From Biscogniauxia marginata (taxonomy: Eukaryota; Ascomycota; Sordariomycetes; Xylariales; Xylariaceae), in the NCBI GenBank assembly GCA_022695795.1, contig MU404085.1, forward strand, positions 71,597 to 135,596: a DNA stretch of 64,000 nucleotides, written 5' to 3'. Made by a program: the position numbers and the translations under genes. The notes beneath the pieces were generated by a model. It made no database searches and had not been told where the DNA came from. It saw nothing but the letters and a program-made list of their open reading frames with translations. Positions 1 through 13,500 of the stretch are shown here, one piece after another; within the stretch, counting starts at the first letter, position 1, and every line of letters starts with the position of its first letter.

Positions 1-877
1 AGTACTACGGTAATATCCACTCCTAGAGATGTGACCTCTTAGGTAGATCGACTTCGAGGTTGTTCATTTCTGTGTAAGGCGGATACCGTCGGGCAGTTAT
101 TGATTAGTTGCTGACTAGGCGATTTAAATTCCCCCGATCCCTGCTTTAGCCTATTACATTTTTATAGTTAACTGTAAAGTCATATACACGTCTCTGGTCG
201 TGTGTGGTGGTGCAGCATGAGGTTAGGCTGAGAATTATTGCATTCTTACACGTATTCACAGGCAACAGGCAACTAACAACGTAATGTAACAAGCGACGGA
301 CTACCCGCGAGGCTTATTTAATAGTTGGATGAGCAAGGGAGACATTTTACGGTTGGCTTGGGCAGCCTCTGGTGTAGCCCCTTCCAACTCTATTGGGGGC
401 ACTCTGCATATATTCAGTAAGTTGATTGGGGATTTGGTACTTGAAGATCTATACTTAAGTATAAAGTAAATACCTGTTTGTATATACTTAGGTAGAAGAG
501 GGTCCTGTAATACATCATATAAGTACATAGGCATGCCTCCTCACTATCGACTTATTTGCATATAGGTAGATATATATGACGTCCAAGCCTGGGAGGCAGG
601 CAAGGGATGGACGAAAATAACTACACTTTGATACATCGAATTACATCCATCATTTCACCTACTATCCTGGGTGCCCCGTAATCTTTTGCGGCGCCGCCAA
701 GCGCTCATGAGTCGATGAGAATGGTCTGCTCAACTTCGTCGTCTTTCAATCCATCCCATCCCTTGTACTATTCTTCATCTTTGTTCTTTCTATCTTCCCC
801 TCTAGAAACAGCTCCGGTCAACATGGTCTAACGGCCTATCCTGTTTCTACTTCATAATTTTTATACTTAATATTAAA
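1..877. other. Intergenic flank left of the transposon complex
   Basis: I see no supportable gene here. The base composition is moderate and changes abruptly to AT-rich at position 883. The only longer open frame (301-534, minus) has no family resemblance that I recognise and no intron or start context to support it. Confidence 0.6.
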
Positions 878-882
878 GAAAC

Positions 883-1291
883 TGTTACGGACCCCAGAAT
901 GGAACTACGTGCTGGTCACGTGGTTTAACGAGAGAATCAGTGAATCGCTCCCCTTGGTAGAGCGATTTAATGATTTAGTGACTTAGTGAATCGCTTCTCT
1001 TGGCAAAGCGATTTAGCGACTTACTTATTTTAAGGAAAGGAGAAATAAGTATAAGTAGATTGGAATTTCCTTGTGTATTTAGTTATTTATTCTAGTTTCT
1101 TAGCTATTAATTTAAGATTATAATTACTTTTTGATACTATAGTGAAAGTACCTTAAAACCTTTTTAACGAATATAACATTATAAATTAATTAAACTAATC
1201 TTAACCCATTATTACTTTTAAATCAAGAAAACCTAGTATGTATTTATTTATAAAGTCAGTTAACTAGGAACACATAGGGAGGTTCGTTATA
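883..1291 (+). repeat. 5' LTR of outer element
   Basis: It begins TGTTACGGACC and ends GGTTCGTTATA, matching the 3' copy at 22805-23167 in both its U3 (left) and its R/U5 part. It is 409 bp, against 363 bp for its partner. The difference is an extra roughly 46-bp unit in U3 around the AATCGCT...AGCGATTT motif, which is present twice here and once in the partner. Confidence 0.9.
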
Positions 1292-2734
1292 TTTTGATAG
1301 CTCCTTAATTAGTGCTTAACATTGGTTTAAAAGAAGGAACTTTTAGTCGAATAGTCTTAAAACAAGTATGCCCCTTAAAACTAAAGGGTAATAAGAAAAG
1401 AAATAAGTAAAAGAATAATAGTTAATAAGTTTTTATATAAAAGTTTTAAGTTTTTTTATGGTATAATTAAAAGGTTTAGAAGAATTAACATAAAAGTTTA
1501 TTATAGTTATAGTTAAAAAAGAGTTATAAGAGGACATCTCGGAAGCTTAGTAAGAAGAATTATTTAAGGAAGAAAAAAAAAAGGAGGAAGAAATACCTAA
1601 AGAAGAAGATAAATAAATAAGATAACCTCTACTTCTTAGAGATAAGTAATCACCTTTAAACGATAGCGACCCTAATAACTTAAACGACGAAAACAATATA
1701 ATAACTCTTAATATGAAGGGTTTTAAATTAATTATACTTGGTAAATATAATAGGTTAAGCGATTTAGAAGGATTTTTGATTTAGGCTGGAATCTATTTAC
1801 GGTTTTATTATGGAATAATTACTATTAAGGAATAAAAGGTTTTCACGGTATTCTAGCTCCTCGCCGGAACCGCCTTGACCTGGTTTTAATTAGTGTTAAA
1901 GAATTATTTGGAAAACGGATTAAACGCTTAAAAAGACACGAAGAAAGTTTTCAAGAATTATAAAGAGTTTAAAAAACAATTTAAGTTTATATTTAGCAAT
2001 TTAATTCTTAAGTAATAAGCCGAAACTCGACTTTATAAATTATAATAAGATAAAAAGGCTTTAAATTACGTTGTTAAGTTTAAGAAATTCGCAAGTTAAT
2101 TATAATTATTTATTAGAAGCTTATATTACTTATTTTATTAAAGATTAAAAAATTATATAAAGAATAAGCTATACAAGATAAACCTATATAAAGAAAGGAA
2201 CTTAGGAAAGTTTAATAACTACGTTATAATGGCAATTGCTATCAATGACGAGAACTTTGAACGGTACCTTAAAAAGAAAAAAACGATATAACGAAAGAAT
2301 GGCGATTAGCTAAAAAGAGGAAATTATAAAAGCGGTGCCGGAACCAGGAAAGGCACTAGAACTAAGTCAAACCCCATTAAAATCAACGTTATTTAAAAGG
2401 AACAAAAAAACGAGATAAATTAACTATTAAGTGTTTTAACTATAAAAAGAAAGGACATTATAAAAACGAGTATTAAAGTTTTAAGAAATAAGAATTAAGA
2501 ATAAAAGGGATTCCTTAACCTGAGAAAAGAGTCGCCGAGGCAAGGGTTTAATTCGAAAATAATAAGGAAATAAATTAAGTATTTATTATTAGTATTATTA
2601 AGGTAGAAAAAAGCGAGGAGACCTTTATAAAAAGAGTTTATAAATCTTATTAAGTTAATCGCAAGGATTATTTAAAGAATGATTATTTGTATTTAAAATA
2701 TCTTACATTAAAATAAGCCAGATAAAGATATAAT
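1292..2734 (+). pseudogene. Outer element: gag region, degraded
   Basis: A primer-binding-site-like stretch (TTTTGATAGCTCC) follows the LTR directly. A gag-like start codon lies at 1368 and matches the starts at 16202 (+) and 9846 (-) in the other copies. A CCHC zinc knuckle remnant lies at 2432-2473; its first Cys, Gly and His are retained but the second and last Cys have become Tyr (TGT/TGC to TAT). Many in-frame stops are present. The piece ends where the middle element inserted; the 5 bp before the junction are ATAAT (2730-2734). Confidence 0.85.
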
Positions 2735-2929
2735 TATGACGAACCTCCCTGTGTATTCCTAGTTAGCTGACTTCACAGGTAAGTACGTACTGGTTTTCTT
2801 GATTTAAAGGTAATAATGGGTTGAGATTAGTTCAAGTATTTCACAATGGTTGTTCGTTAAAAAGGTTTCAAGGTATTCTCATTATAGTATTAAAGAGTGA
2901 CTATAGTCTTAAATTAATAACTAAAGAAC
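2735..2929 (-). repeat. 3' LTR of middle element, first piece (split by inner element)
   Basis: This is the R/U5 end of a reverse-oriented LTR, beginning TATGACGAACC. It breaks at AGAAC (2925-2929), which recurs at 10328-10332 on the other side of the inner element. Together with 10333-10541 it makes a 404-bp LTR. Its sequence around 2790-2830 matches the LTR at 15766-16122 better than the other LTRs do, pairing these two as the middle element. Confidence 0.85.
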
Positions 2930-3333
2930 TGTAACGAACCTCCCTGTGTGTTCCTAGTCAACTGACTTCACAGGTAAGTACATACCGGGTTTTCTTAATT
3001 TAAAAGTAATAATGGGTTAAGATTGATTCAAGTAATTCATAATGTTATATTCGTTAAAGAGATTTCAAGGTATTCTCACTATAGTATTAAAAAGTGATTA
3101 TAATCTTAAATTAATAGCTAAAAAATAAATAACTAAATACATAGGAAATTCCAATTTATTTATATTCGTTTTCCTTTTACATAAAAACTTTCAAATCATT
3201 AAATCACTAATTCTTTATTTATAATTTAATGATCCATTAAATCATTAAATCATAAATCTTTAATCCATGATTTAACGATCCATTCTAATCCACGTGACCC
3301 ACACGTAACACAACACAAAAAAGGTTTATAATA
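2930..3333 (-). repeat. 3' LTR of inner element
   Basis: It runs from TGTAACGAACC to GGTTTATAATA and aligns end to end with 9924-10327. The differences I see are mainly C-to-T and G-to-A. The U3 part contains repeated ATTAAATCA/CTTTAATCC units. Confidence 0.9.
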
Positions 3334-6300
3334 TTATTCTTCCCCTCTAAGAATCTTTATTCTAAAGATAAAAAAGAGTGTAACTTAATTACTCCTTCTT
3401 TGATTATTAGTAAGTTTTTTATTTCTATTTTAACATATCTTATTAAGTCACAAAAAACCGTAAAAAAATTCCCGAAGTTTCTCGTTATGCCTGAAAGTAA
3501 GTTAAAAACAAATTAGCCTTAATAGACGTAGTTATTCTCAAAGGTCGAAAAAAAATGCTTTATTCTTACTACGATCGTAACAAGAAAAAATACATTACTT
3601 CAAACGAATCCAACCGTTATAATAAGTATATTCGGATAAACTATACTTAATACGACGTTTTTAGCATTTCCAGGAGTAATATAACTAAAATTACTAAGTA
3701 GTTCTAAAAAATCGAAAACGAACTAAAAAAAGCTAAAACATGCCAAGAAGCTGCGATAATCCACGTTCGTCACCTTCGTACTTAACGTCGTTTTTAATTT
3801 GAAAAGTTAAAAAAAATAATTATACGCGATTTAAATTCTATTAAGGAGTTAAAGCGCATTAAACGCGAAAAAAAAAAAAAAAAACGTTTTATTAAAGAAT
3901 CGTAACGCATAAAGAAATTATAGCGTTAATTTAAATCTTCGCAAGATTTATCTACTTCTAAAGCCTACCTTTTTTTCTTTCTTGATTCTTCCCAGCAAAA
4001 TCAAGACTTTAATATCTAGGCTTTCTTAGCCGGTTTGGATTTTAGTGGTAGAAATCCTTAATTTCATCTGTTAAGTTCTTTAAATGCTTAAAAAGTTCCT
4101 AAGTATTCTCTTTAGGTAGGTAACCTTCTTACTTAACAAGATATTATAATTAATTGCTAACTTTCCTTAAATCTAGTATCTTTTTAACTTTATACTTATT
4201 AAAGTTTTCTTTAAATTTTAATTATTCTTTTAATGAGACGTTTTTTAATGCTGGTTTTAAAAGCGAAATATAAAATACAAAATAAATTCTAGATTTCTTT
4301 AATAATGTTAGTTTGTAATTAACTTTCGAAATAACTTCTTTAATTCTATATAGTTTTAATTTCTTAAATTTAAGTTTTTCGCTAGGTCGTTTTATTTTAA
4401 TTTAAGGTGTTTTTAATATTACATCTTGTCGTTAACGAAGTAAATAAACTATATTTCTTCTCTTAAGAATTAGTTCTTTAATTTTTCTTTTATTATAATA
4501 TTTTATTATTTTATTTTAAATAAATTATAATTCTTTTTATAGCTATTATTATACTACTTAGATCTTTTTAAATAGTACTTTTGCTTTTAAGGCCTTTATC
4601 TCGATTTTTGGCGTTTTCGTAAGTTTAATTAATTATTTTTAGGCTTCCACTTTTTACTCGTATACTGCCTCGTGTGATAACATTTTTATGTTTTCGTTAA
4701 TCGAAGTGTTATATACTATTTAGGCTATTAATAATAATTCTACCTAGTTATTCATTTCTTAATTGATATAGTTTCGTAAATATTGTTCCATTATTTGGTT
4801 TAATTTTTTTATTTATTTATTTATTTAAAGGTAATACGTTATAAATAATTTTTATTTAATTTCTATTCGTTTTATTAAATTAATCCAAAATTTTAATATA
4901 AATAACTTGTCTCTATTTAAAATAACGCGTTTTAATAACCTATATTTATTAACGTATTTTTTTAAGAAGTTAAAAATTAATTATTTTACTATGTTTAATT
5001 CGTTGAATAGTAAGAAGTAGACATATTTTATAAGTTTATTAACGATTACCTATATATTGTTATAAGGTACTTTTATAGTAGGATCTTTTAACTTTAAAAG
5101 TTTTACTACGAAGTTTTATATAATTATATTTTATGCTTTATTAAGTATCTAGGTTAATTATAATAATTTATATGGTTTATATCGTGATACTTTAGCTTTA
5201 TTGTAAATATTACAATTCTTTATAATTTTTTTAACTGTTTATTATATTTCTAAAAAGTCGAATTCCTTTTAAAGTCGTTTTACTGTTTTAAAAATCCCTT
5301 GATAGCCGTGTAAAGAATATTTGTGAAATTCTTTAACGAATTCGTTTTGTACTTATTTTAATACGTATACCTTTTCTTTATATAAAAAAAGTTCGTTGTT
5401 AGATCCTTATTAAAACTGTAATTATTTTTCTTTTTAATTGTAATTTTCCTTAAACTATTATTTCTAGTTTCTTATGTTGATTTGTATGTAAATTAATATA
5501 ATTAATTCATTATTTTATTATTTAAATATTTAAATATTTCTTTTGTTGATTTTTGATTTATAATCTCCCTTTTTACTAAAAAGATCTACTTGAATGTTTT
5601 TTTTTCCCTTAATGTATTGGATTTTAAAATTAAATTTAAACAGGAAAATCATTTAACGCTTGTATTTTTAATTAAGCGTTTGTGTTGTTATAAATTATGT
5701 AAGGTTTTTGTAGTTTAAATAAATATTGATAGGTTTTTTGGTTTTATTAAGCCATAGTTCCTATTCTTTTAGTGCTTTAATAACTATTAATAATTCCTTG
5801 TTATAAATCTAATAATTTAGTTTAGCACTATATAGTGCTTTAGATAGGTACGCGACTGGGTACTATTTCTTATTATCTTTTAATTGCTCTAGAACTACTT
5901 TAATAGTGAAATTTAAAGCGTTTATCCTTAATCGTTTCTTTTTATTTTTATTTGGAAATTTACATATAACCTTATTAGTTATAACTTTTTTTAGCTACTA
6001 AAAAGCCTATCTAGCTTCTTTAATGAAATGAAAAGCCTTTCTTGTTTTTGTTAAAGTAATTAATTTCGTTAATAGTTTAGCGATACGCCCGAAATCTTTG
6101 ATGAGTTGTTTGACATAATTGACAAAACCAAAAAATATATATACGTTTATAACATTCTTAGGTTTTAGCCAATTCTTGATTATTATTATTTTTCCCTTTT
6201 AAATACGAATTTCTCCTAGACTTATTATAAACCTTAAATAGTCTAGTTTCTTAATATACTATTCACTTTTAATCGAATAAATAAGTAGGTTTACCTTTTC

Positions 6301-9300
6301 CAAGGCTTTTAATATTTGCTTTATATATTTCTTATGTTCCTTCTCGTTTTTTAAGTAAATTAATATATCGTCTAGGTAAATAAATATAAATTTATTCAAA
6401 AACTTACAAAAAACTATTATAATTATGTATTAAAATATAGCGAGTGTGTTAATAAGTCTAAATAGTATAACCTTATACTTATAATATCTATATATCGTTT
6501 AAAAGGCTATATATTATTTATATCCTTTAATCATTTTAATTATATAATATTTATCGCGAAGATTTAATGTTATAAAGATTTAGGCCTTACTAATTTGTCT
6601 TTTTCTAAGTTTCATTAATGGTAATAAGTATCCGTTTTTCTTAGTTATTTCATTGAAGTGTTAATAATTAATTACTCGTCGTTATACTAAGTTTCTTTTT
6701 TTATTAACATGTTACTTCCCGTTTTTATCGATTTTGGGTACCATAATCGCTAGGTATCTTAACAAGGATTTGGATTCTTGAATATATCCTTTATTAAGAT
6801 CCTCCTAAATTCCTTTTTATAGTGCCCTTTATTTTTCCTAATTTATAAGATATATTAAAAATAATTTTAATTATTTTCCTTCTTTAAAGTATATTTAGTG
6901 ATTCTATTAGTTATGTTTTAGTAATTCTTTTTTTATTTTATTTTTAAATAATTTATGGAAATAGAGGTACTTGCGCGGTACTCTTTTTGTTAGATTTTCA
7001 GGTTTAGTTACTTAAATCATATAAGCGATATGTTTCGTTTTTATATTTGTTTCTCTAGAGTTACTTGCGGTACTCATCTCGTAACTCGTAATGGTTAACT
7101 CCTTTTATTTTTAATCTTAATAAAGCGTATTTATTTCGAAATTTATTTGTGAATTACTTCTTTTAAGTTAATTCATTCCTAAGATCATATTATAATTTAA
7201 TATATATATAATGTTAAAAATGACTTATTTAAGGTGTTTTTAAATAATTACTAAAAAAGGGATTATTTCTTTTAACACTTTACCATTTTTGTAACTAAAT
7301 ATATTTTTTTTAAAGTTTTATAACTTATATAGACTTTATTTATATATTTATAGTATTTTGTTTTCTTAAGCTACCTTTATTAAGACATAGCTTTTATTTA
7401 CTTTTAAATCTATTAAGGCTTTATACTCCTTTTTATTATACCTGACTTTGGTTATAATAATGTTATTAAGTCCCGATTAGACTTTATATAAAGACTTATT
7501 ATTTATGGCTTTTCGCTGCCTTATTAGCGAGAGCCTTTACTATTTTTTGGTTTTCTATGTTCCCTCCTTTTTAGTTTTTTTTTAGTTATTATAACCCAGA
7601 TGTCTTTCTATTCTTAGGCTTTCATAAGAGTGTGTTTCTAGTAATTATTGCTTAAACAATCTCTTTAATTACCCTTTACGTAATAAGGGGTAAAAGGTTT
7701 ATCCTTTATATAGAATTTTGCATATTAAAACTTTAATTTTTTTTCGAGAGTCTTTTTATAACCCAAATCCGTTTTATTAACTCGAAATTTCTTAAAGTTC
7801 TGGATTATCTTTAAATAGAAAGAGTAATTATTGAGTTTATTTGCTAGGGGTATCTCGATATTTCCCTTTAGGTTTATGTTAATTTCTAGGAGTTTCCTTC
7901 CTTTCTTAAGATATACTTTAGTGATTCGTTTATAGCCTCGTTTAATTACATGTGTTTTTATTTGCTACTCTATTAAGTGTTTCTTTATAAAGCCAAATAA
8001 ATTAATGTCGTATTTAATTCGTTCTTCGAGCCATTATAAAAAATATAATCTTTTTTATAATTCCTATAATTTTTCCTTTATCTCGTCTTCTTCGAAACTT
8101 GCTCCAAGCAAGTTATATATATCGCATAATACCGAGATGTAATATATATAATTTTTAGCCATTACTTTATAGCTTCTTTCGAAGCTTAAGTAAAGATAAT
8201 ATGCTTTAGGGTAATGTGGCTATTATGGGGTGTTATTGTAAATACACTTATTTTCTTCCGTGTTGTTACTCTTTAATTCTTAAGAATAGTAACCGGCTCC
8301 ATCCTTAAAACTTTTATGTACTTAACAAGCATCGTTAATACAAAAGCTTTAATATAACGATACATGTTCTTTTAAGCTTTAATAAACATTGTAATTATTA
8401 TTTATATAAAGCCTCCAATTTAAACTATTATGCTGGCTTTTCCCTTAATAAGTTTTACATTTATTGTTTCTATAATGGCTTCAATATAAATCACTATAAT
8501 TTAACTTAATTCTTAAGTTGTATTTTAACTTGTAATTATCGTATATATATAATAATTCGCATTTGTTATATCTTTATTTAGCTTGTTTTGGTGTAAAATG
8601 TCTTAAATACGAGTGGTTATCCTTTGGATAATCCTTGCGGTTGATTTAATAAAATCTATAAACTCTTTTTATAAAGGTCTCTTCGATTTTTTTTACTTTA
8701 ATAATACTAATAGTAAATACTTGGTTTATTTCTTTGTTATTTTTAAATTAAACTCTTGCTTTGGCGACTCTTTTCTTAGGTTGAGGAATCCCTCTTATTT
8801 TTAGTTCTTGTTTCTTAAGACTTCGGTACTCGTTTTTATAATGTCTTTTTTTCTACAATTAAAATACTTAATAATTAATTTATTTTATTTCTTTCGTTTT
8901 TTTTAAACAATATTAATTTTAATAGGATTTAACTTTGTTCCTGTGCCTTTTCTGGTTCTGGTACCGCTTTTATAATTTCCTCTCTTTAGTTGGTTACTAT
9001 TCCTTCGTTATACCGTTTTTTTTTTTTAAAATACCGTTTAAAGTTTTTATTATTGATAATAATTACCATTATAACGTAGTTATTAAACTTTCCTAGGTTC
9101 CTTTCTTTATATAGATTTATCTTATATAACTTATCCTTTATATGATTTTTTAATCTTTAATAAAATAAGTAATATAAACTTTTAATAAATAATTATAACT
9201 AGTTTACAAGTTTTTTGAACTTAATAACGTAATTTAAAGCCTTTTTATTTTGTCGTAATTTATAAAGTCGAGCTTCGGTTTATTACTTAAGGATTAAATT

Positions 9301-9923
9301 GTCGAATATAGATTTAAGTTATTTTTTAAATTCCTTATAATTCTTGAAAACTTTTTTCGTATCTTTTTAGGCGTTTAATCCGTTTTCTAAATGGTTTTTT
9401 AACACTGGTTGAAACCAGGTTAAGGCGGTTTCGGCTAGGAGTTAGGATACCGTAAAAATCTTCTATTTTTTAGTGGTAATTATCTTATAATAAAACCGTA
9501 AATAGGTTTCAACCTGGATTAAAAATCCTTCTAAATCGCTTAACCCATTATATTTACTAGGTGTAATTAATTTAAAACCCTTTACGTCGGGGGTTATCAT
9601 ATTGTTTTCGTCATTTAAGTTATTAGGGTCGTTATCGTTTAAAAGTGGTTACTTATCTCTAAGAGGTAGAGTTTATCTTGCTTATTTATTTTCTTTTTTA
9701 ACTATAACTATAATGAATTCTTGTATTAGTTCTTTTAAACCTTTTTATTATACCGTAAAAGAACTTAAAGCTTTCGTTTAAGAGCTTGTTGATTATTATT
9801 CTTCTACTTATTTCTTTTCTTATTACCCTCTGGTTTTAGGGGGCATGCTTGTCCTGGGACTGTTTCGATTGAAAGTCCCTCCTCTTGAACTAATATCAAG
9901 CACTAATTAAGGAGCTATTAAAA
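3334..9923 (-). pseudogene. Inner element: gag-pol internal region, degraded
   Basis: Read on the minus strand: gag from about 9846, a zinc knuckle remnant near 8790-8850 (frame broken by one lost base), protease, reverse transcriptase with an intact YLDD at 6367-6378, integrase, and a chromodomain (EGYLPKENT...KHLKNL-like, about 4066-4150). Family order and motifs identify a Ty3/Gypsy chromovirus. Numerous stops mean it encodes no functional polyprotein. Confidence 0.85.
3445..3945 (+). pseudogene. Antisense-ORF remnant in the inner element
   Basis: This stretch is antisense to the element, between the chromodomain end and the 3' LTR. It translates to a Lys/Arg-rich product with the core YSYY-R--KK-YI-SN----KYIR, the same core seen in the minus-strand frame at 22485-22694. 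It is broken by several stops. The function is unknown. Confidence 0.5.
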
Positions 9924-10327
9924 TGTAACGAACCTCCCTATGTATTCCTAGTTAGCTGACTTCATAGGTAAATACATACCGGGTTTTCTTGGTTTAAAGG
10001 TAATAATGGGTTAAGATTAATTTAAATGATTTATAATGTTATATTCGTTAAAAAGATTTTAAGGTACTTTCATTATAGTATTAAAGAGTGACTATAATTT
10101 TAAATTAATAACTAAAGAATGAATAACTAAATACATAAGAAATTCTAATTTACTTATACTCGTTTTCCCCTTACATAAAAACTTTCGAATTATTGAATCA
10201 CTAATTCTTTATTCATGATTTAATAATCCATTAAATCATTGAATCATGGATCTTTAATCCATGATTCAACGATTTATTCTGGTTCACGTGACCCATACGT
10301 GATACAGCACAAGGAAGGTTCGTAACA
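9924..10327 (-). repeat. 5' LTR of inner element
   Basis: It is 404 bp, identical in length to the partner LTR at 2930-3333. It ends GGTTCGTAACA and is followed by the AGAAC duplication. Confidence 0.9.
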
Positions 10328-10541
10328 AGAACGAGAAACTAATTATATAAGGAAATTCCAATTTACTTATACTCGTCCTTCCTCTTATATAATTAACTAA
10401 ATAATTAAATCGTAAGTTGCCCCACCCATTATTTATATATTTAGTAAATAGTTAAATCGTGGGTTACTTTACTTATTATTCACCTATTTGATGAAGTTAC
10501 GTGCGTAATACGCGTTTCCTTATTTTAAGAGTCTTATAACA
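10328..10541 (-). repeat. 3' LTR of middle element, second piece
   Basis: This continues the LTR interrupted at 2929. It contains about 47 bp of tandem duplication (the ATTAAATCGT...CACCTATT unit twice), whereas the partner LTR at 15766-16122 has one unit. It ends GTCTTATAACA, corresponding to the TGTTACGAGAC start of the partner. Confidence 0.85.
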
Positions 10542-13500
10542 TTATTTTTCCTTTTCGAGAATCTTTATCTTAAAGATAAAAAGAAAGATAATTATTCTTT
10601 TTTTTAATTTATTAAAAGGTTTAAGCCTTTTTTAACTTAGTTTATAATGTTTCATTGTATAATAAAATTTCGCAAAGAAAATTTTAATATCTCGCATCGA
10701 GCTAAAAAACAAATTAAAAATAAAGTAACTCTTTTAAACTTTATTACTTTTTATAATAAAAAAAAGATTATATTGCTTTAAAGGATTTTAATTGTTATAT
10801 AAAATACATAAAATTAAGTCGATCGCGATGCGACGTGTTTAATATTTCGCAAAAAAGCGTAGTTAAAATTACGGAATAGTTTTAAAAGGTCGAGATTAAG
10901 CTTAAAAAAGCGGAATCCTATTATAAGGTTGCTTATGCTACTAAAAAGGCAGTTATAAACCGCATCTTACGCCTTAAAACTAAGTATAAATTATGGTTAA
11001 GTAAATTATGTAAAATGGTTACTCGAGGTTTTAATTCTATAAAGGATTTAAAGCGCGTTAAGCGTAAAGAAAAAAAATAAAAACGTTTTATTAAAGAATC
11101 GCAACGTGTAAAGGAATCGTAGCGTTAATTTAAATTTTCGTAAAGTTTACTTACTTTCGAGACTTGCCTTTCCTCCTTCCTTAGTCTTTCTTAATAAGAT
11201 TAAGACTTTGACGTTTAGGCCTTCTTAGTTAGTCTAGATTCTAGCGGTAGAAATCTTTAATTTCATTTATTAGGTTTTTTAGGTGCTTAAGTAGTTCTTA
11301 AGTGTTCTCTTTTAATAAGTAACCTTTCTACTTAATTAAATATTATAGTTAACTTTCGACCTGTCTTAAATCCAGTATTTTTTTTATTTTATACTTATTA
11401 AGATTCTCTTTAAATTCTAGTTAGTTTTCTGGTATAGCGTTATTTAATACTGGTTTTAAGAGCGAAACATAAAATATAAGGTATATTTTAAATCCTTTTA
11501 GTAATATTAATTTATAATTAACTTTCGAAATAACCTTTTTAATTTTATACGGTTTTAATTTCTTAAATTTAAGTTTTTTGTTAAGTCGTTTTATTTTAAT
11601 TTAAGGTGTTTTTAATATTACGCCTTATTATTAACGAAGTAAGTAAACTATATTTCCTCTCTTAAGAATTAGTCCTTTAATTCTTTTTTTATTATAGTAT
11701 TTTGTTATTTTATTTTAAATAAATTATAATTTTTTTTATAGCCGTTATTATATTGCCTAAATCTTTTTGGATAATACTTCTACTTTTAAGGCCTTTATTT
11801 CGACTTTTAATACTTTTATAAGTTCGATCGGTTGTTTTTAGGCTTTCGCCTTTTACCCGTATACTGCTTTGTGTAGTAACATCTTTATATCTTCGTTAAT
11901 CGAAGTGTTATATGCTATTTAGATTATTAATAGTAATTTTACTTAGTTGTTTATTTCTTAATTGATATAATTTCGTAAATATTGTTTTATTATTTAGTTT
12001 AGTTTTTTTATTTACTCGTTTGTTTAAGGGTGATATGTTATGAATAACTTTTATTTAATTCTTATTCGTTTTATTAAACTAGTCTAAAATTTCGATGTAA
12101 ATAATTTATCTCTATTTAAAATAACGCGTTTTAGTAACCTATATTTATTAATATATTTTTTAAGAAGTTAAAAGCTAATTATTTTATTATGCTTAATTCG
12201 TTGAATAATAAGAAGTAGGCGTATTTCGTGAGTCTATTAATAATTACCTATATATTATTATAATGTACTTCTATAATAAGATCTTTTAACTTTAAAAGTT
12301 TTATTACGAAGTCCTATATAATGGTATTTCATGCTTTGTCAAGTATTTAAGTTGGTTATAATAATTCGTATGGTTTATGTCGTAATGCTTTAGCCTTATT
12401 ATAGATATTATAATTCTTTATAATTTTTTTGATTGTTTATCGTATTTCTAGAAAGTCAAATTCTTCTTAAAATCGTTTTATTGTTTTGAAAATCCCTTGG
12501 TGGCCATATAGAGGATATTCGTGAAATTCTTTAATTAATTCGTTTTATACTTATTTTAGTATATATACCTTTTCCTTATATAAAAAAAGTTTATCGCTAA
12601 ATCCTTATTAAAACTATAATTATTTTTCTTTTTAATTATAATTTTCTTTAAACCGTTATTTCTAGTCTTTTATGTTAATTTACATGTAAGTTAATACAAC
12701 TAATCTGTTATTTTGTTATTTGAATATCTAGATATCTTTTTTATTGATTTTTGATTTATAATTTCCCTTTCTACTAAAAAGATCTACTTAGATATTTTCT
12801 TTTCCCTTGATATATTAGATTTTAAAATTAAACTTAAACAAGAAAATCATTTAACGCTTATGTCTTTAATTAAGCGTTTATATTATTATAAATTATATAA
12901 GGTTTTTATGGTTTAAATAAATATTAATAAGTTCCTTGGTTTTACTAAGTTATAATTCTTATTTTTTTAGTGCTTTAATAACTACTAATAATTCCTTATT
13001 ATAAATCTAATAATTTAGTTTAACATTATATAGTGCTTTAAATAAATACGCGACTGGGTATCATTTTTTATTATCTTTTAATTGCTCTAGAACTGCTTTA
13101 ATAACGAAATTTAAAGTGTTTATCTTTAATTGTTTCTTTTTATTTTTATTTAGAAGTTTACATATAACCTCATTAGTTATAACTTCTTTTAACTACTAAA
13201 AAGCCTGTTTAACTTCTTTAGTAAAATAAAAAGCCTTTCTTGTTTTTATTAAGGTAATTAGTTCCGTTAATGGTTTAGTAATACGCCCGAAATCTTTAAT
13301 AAGTTATTTAACATAATTAATAAAACCAAGAAATACGTATATGTTTATAACATTTTTAGGTTTTAACTAATCCTTGATTATTGTTATTTTTCCTTTTTAA
13401 ATGCGAATTTCTCCTAGACTTATTATAAACCCTAAATAATTTAATTTCTTAATATACTATTCATTTTTAATTAAATAAATAAGTAGGTTTGCTTTTTTTA

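Larger units (their letters stand above)
2930..10327 (-). mobile_element. Inner (youngest by nesting) complete Ty3/Gypsy element, reverse orientation
   Basis: This is a full element of 7,398 bp with LTRs at 2930-3333 and 9924-10327, both 404 bp, flanked by the perfect 5-bp target duplication AGAAC. It sits inside an LTR of the middle element. The internal region reads on the minus strand from a gag start near 9846 to a chromodomain near 4066-4150. The reverse-transcriptase active site still reads YLDD (6367-6378, minus), but stops and indels occur throughout, including a 1-bp loss in the gag zinc knuckle. It is RIP-mutated like the others, so it is presumably inactive. Confidence 0.92.

Noticed and set aside
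301..534. 77-codon minus-strand frame in the left flank
   Set aside because: No start context, family resemblance or intron support, and it lies close to the RIP block.
8613..8804. 63-codon plus frame in the inner retrotransposon
   Set aside because: Antisense to gag of the element in AT-rich sequence; other copies are not open here.
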